Below, piece after piece: positions 63,575 to 64,000 of a stretch of 64,000 nucleotides of DNA. The notes beneath the pieces are model-generated. The model was not told where the DNA came from, searched no databases, and saw only the letters and a list, made by a program, of their open reading frames with translations. The stretch's first letter is position 1; each line of letters starts with the position of its first letter. The stretch is from assembly GCA_028571685.1 (NCBI GenBank), contig CM053142.1:64071296-64135295 (forward strand), read 5' to 3'. This stretch comes from Heterohyrax brucei (Eukaryota; Chordata; Mammalia; Hyracoidea; Procaviidae). The translations under genes and the position numbers were made by a program.

Positions 63575-64000
63575 ATTAGTAATGGCAAAATGGGTTTGGT
63601 TTGCCTCTCCTTGGTACCACACTGAGCCCTCCGGATCTAAACGCTGTGTACAGGTATAAGCAGGCTGATTCTCGGTTACAAGCTCTCCAAGACCCAAACC
63701 ACTGTGTTTCCCTGCAGCAGCAATAGTGCTCAACACAGGTGAGAGAAAGGAGGCGGGAAGAGGCTTCACCTTGAGGGGAGTGGTGGCTCTGTGGGCTCTT
63801 GGGGTAGGGTAAGGTACTTCCCATGCCTTTGCCAATCTGTGCCCTAGACTGTGACTTCTCCATGGCACGAGATTCCACCCCCAGGTTGAGGGCTCTGAGA
63901 GGTGAGGGTCATCCCTGCTCACCTGGGCAGCTCTGAGCAGGAGTGGTGTCAGCACCCGCACCTCACTAGGTGGGCTGGGCTGCATCCATGAGGGACAGCC
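63575..64000. other. Unique intergenic sequence to window end
   Basis: No recognisable gene or repeat. A minus-strand frame of 147 codons (63,542-63,985) has no domain. Confidence 0.4.

Overview
The window is mammalian nuclear DNA from an afrotherian, most likely an elephant or close paenungulate relative. The evidence is about 30 copies of tRNA-headed AfroSINE-type SINEs and several antisense pieces of an RTE/BovB-like LINE that shares its 3' tail with those SINEs. There are also L1 3' ends, MaLR- and ERVL-type LTR fossils, and ancient L2, MIR, MER5 and MER20 relics. It is sparse eukaryotic sequence with GT-AG introns. No bacterial, phage or plasmid feature was seen. The only protein-coding gene I can support is TSPAN9 (tetraspanin-9), on the + strand. 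Layout: 1-46,080 is probably intron of TSPAN9 filled with repeats, because the exon encoding the first 21 residues was not found and should lie upstream of position 1. Six coding exons follow between 46,081 and 52,420 (192, 75, 102, 132, 84 and 72 nt including the stop). They encode the last 218 residues of a 239-residue four-pass membrane protein, with all junctions in phase 0. A 3' UTR of about 3.5 kb runs to a canonical AATAAA at 55,890-55,895. From about 55,920 to 64,000 the sequence is intergenic and repeat-bearing. Region by region: 1-5,130 is a nested stack (an L1 3' UTR, then a long L1 ORF2 relic holding an AfroSINE and an ERVL-type LTR that itself holds an AfroSINE). 5,311-6,120 is an antisense RTE. 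6,238-9,650 holds LINE 3' ends, a degenerate CCTAAC-type stretch and a SINE. 12,530-12,945 is a C-rich minisatellite. 15,419-15,975 is a head-to-tail trio of SINEs. 20,528-22,930 holds two antisense L1 3' ends, one bounded by a 21-bp target-site duplication. 23,010-24,190 is an L2 split by an RTE. 24,684-25,737 is an L1 split by a MaLR-type LTR. 30,600-32,432 is antisense RTE with readable reverse-transcriptase sequence. 33,400-33,926 is a MaLR-type LTR. 43,200-45,215 holds two L2 relics. The downstream flank holds more SINEs, a third type of LINE 3' end, a MaLR-type LTR and a MER5-like relic. No previously undescribed functional system was recognised. The most useful observations are the TSPAN9 exon set, the absence of recognisable transposons in its 3' UTR, the precisely bounded nested insertions, the shared RTE/SINE tails, the telomere-like degenerate repeat and a few non-repetitive, possibly regulatory intronic blocks. 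All family assignments come from pattern recall without database search, and most repeat boundaries are approximate to about 10-30 bases.
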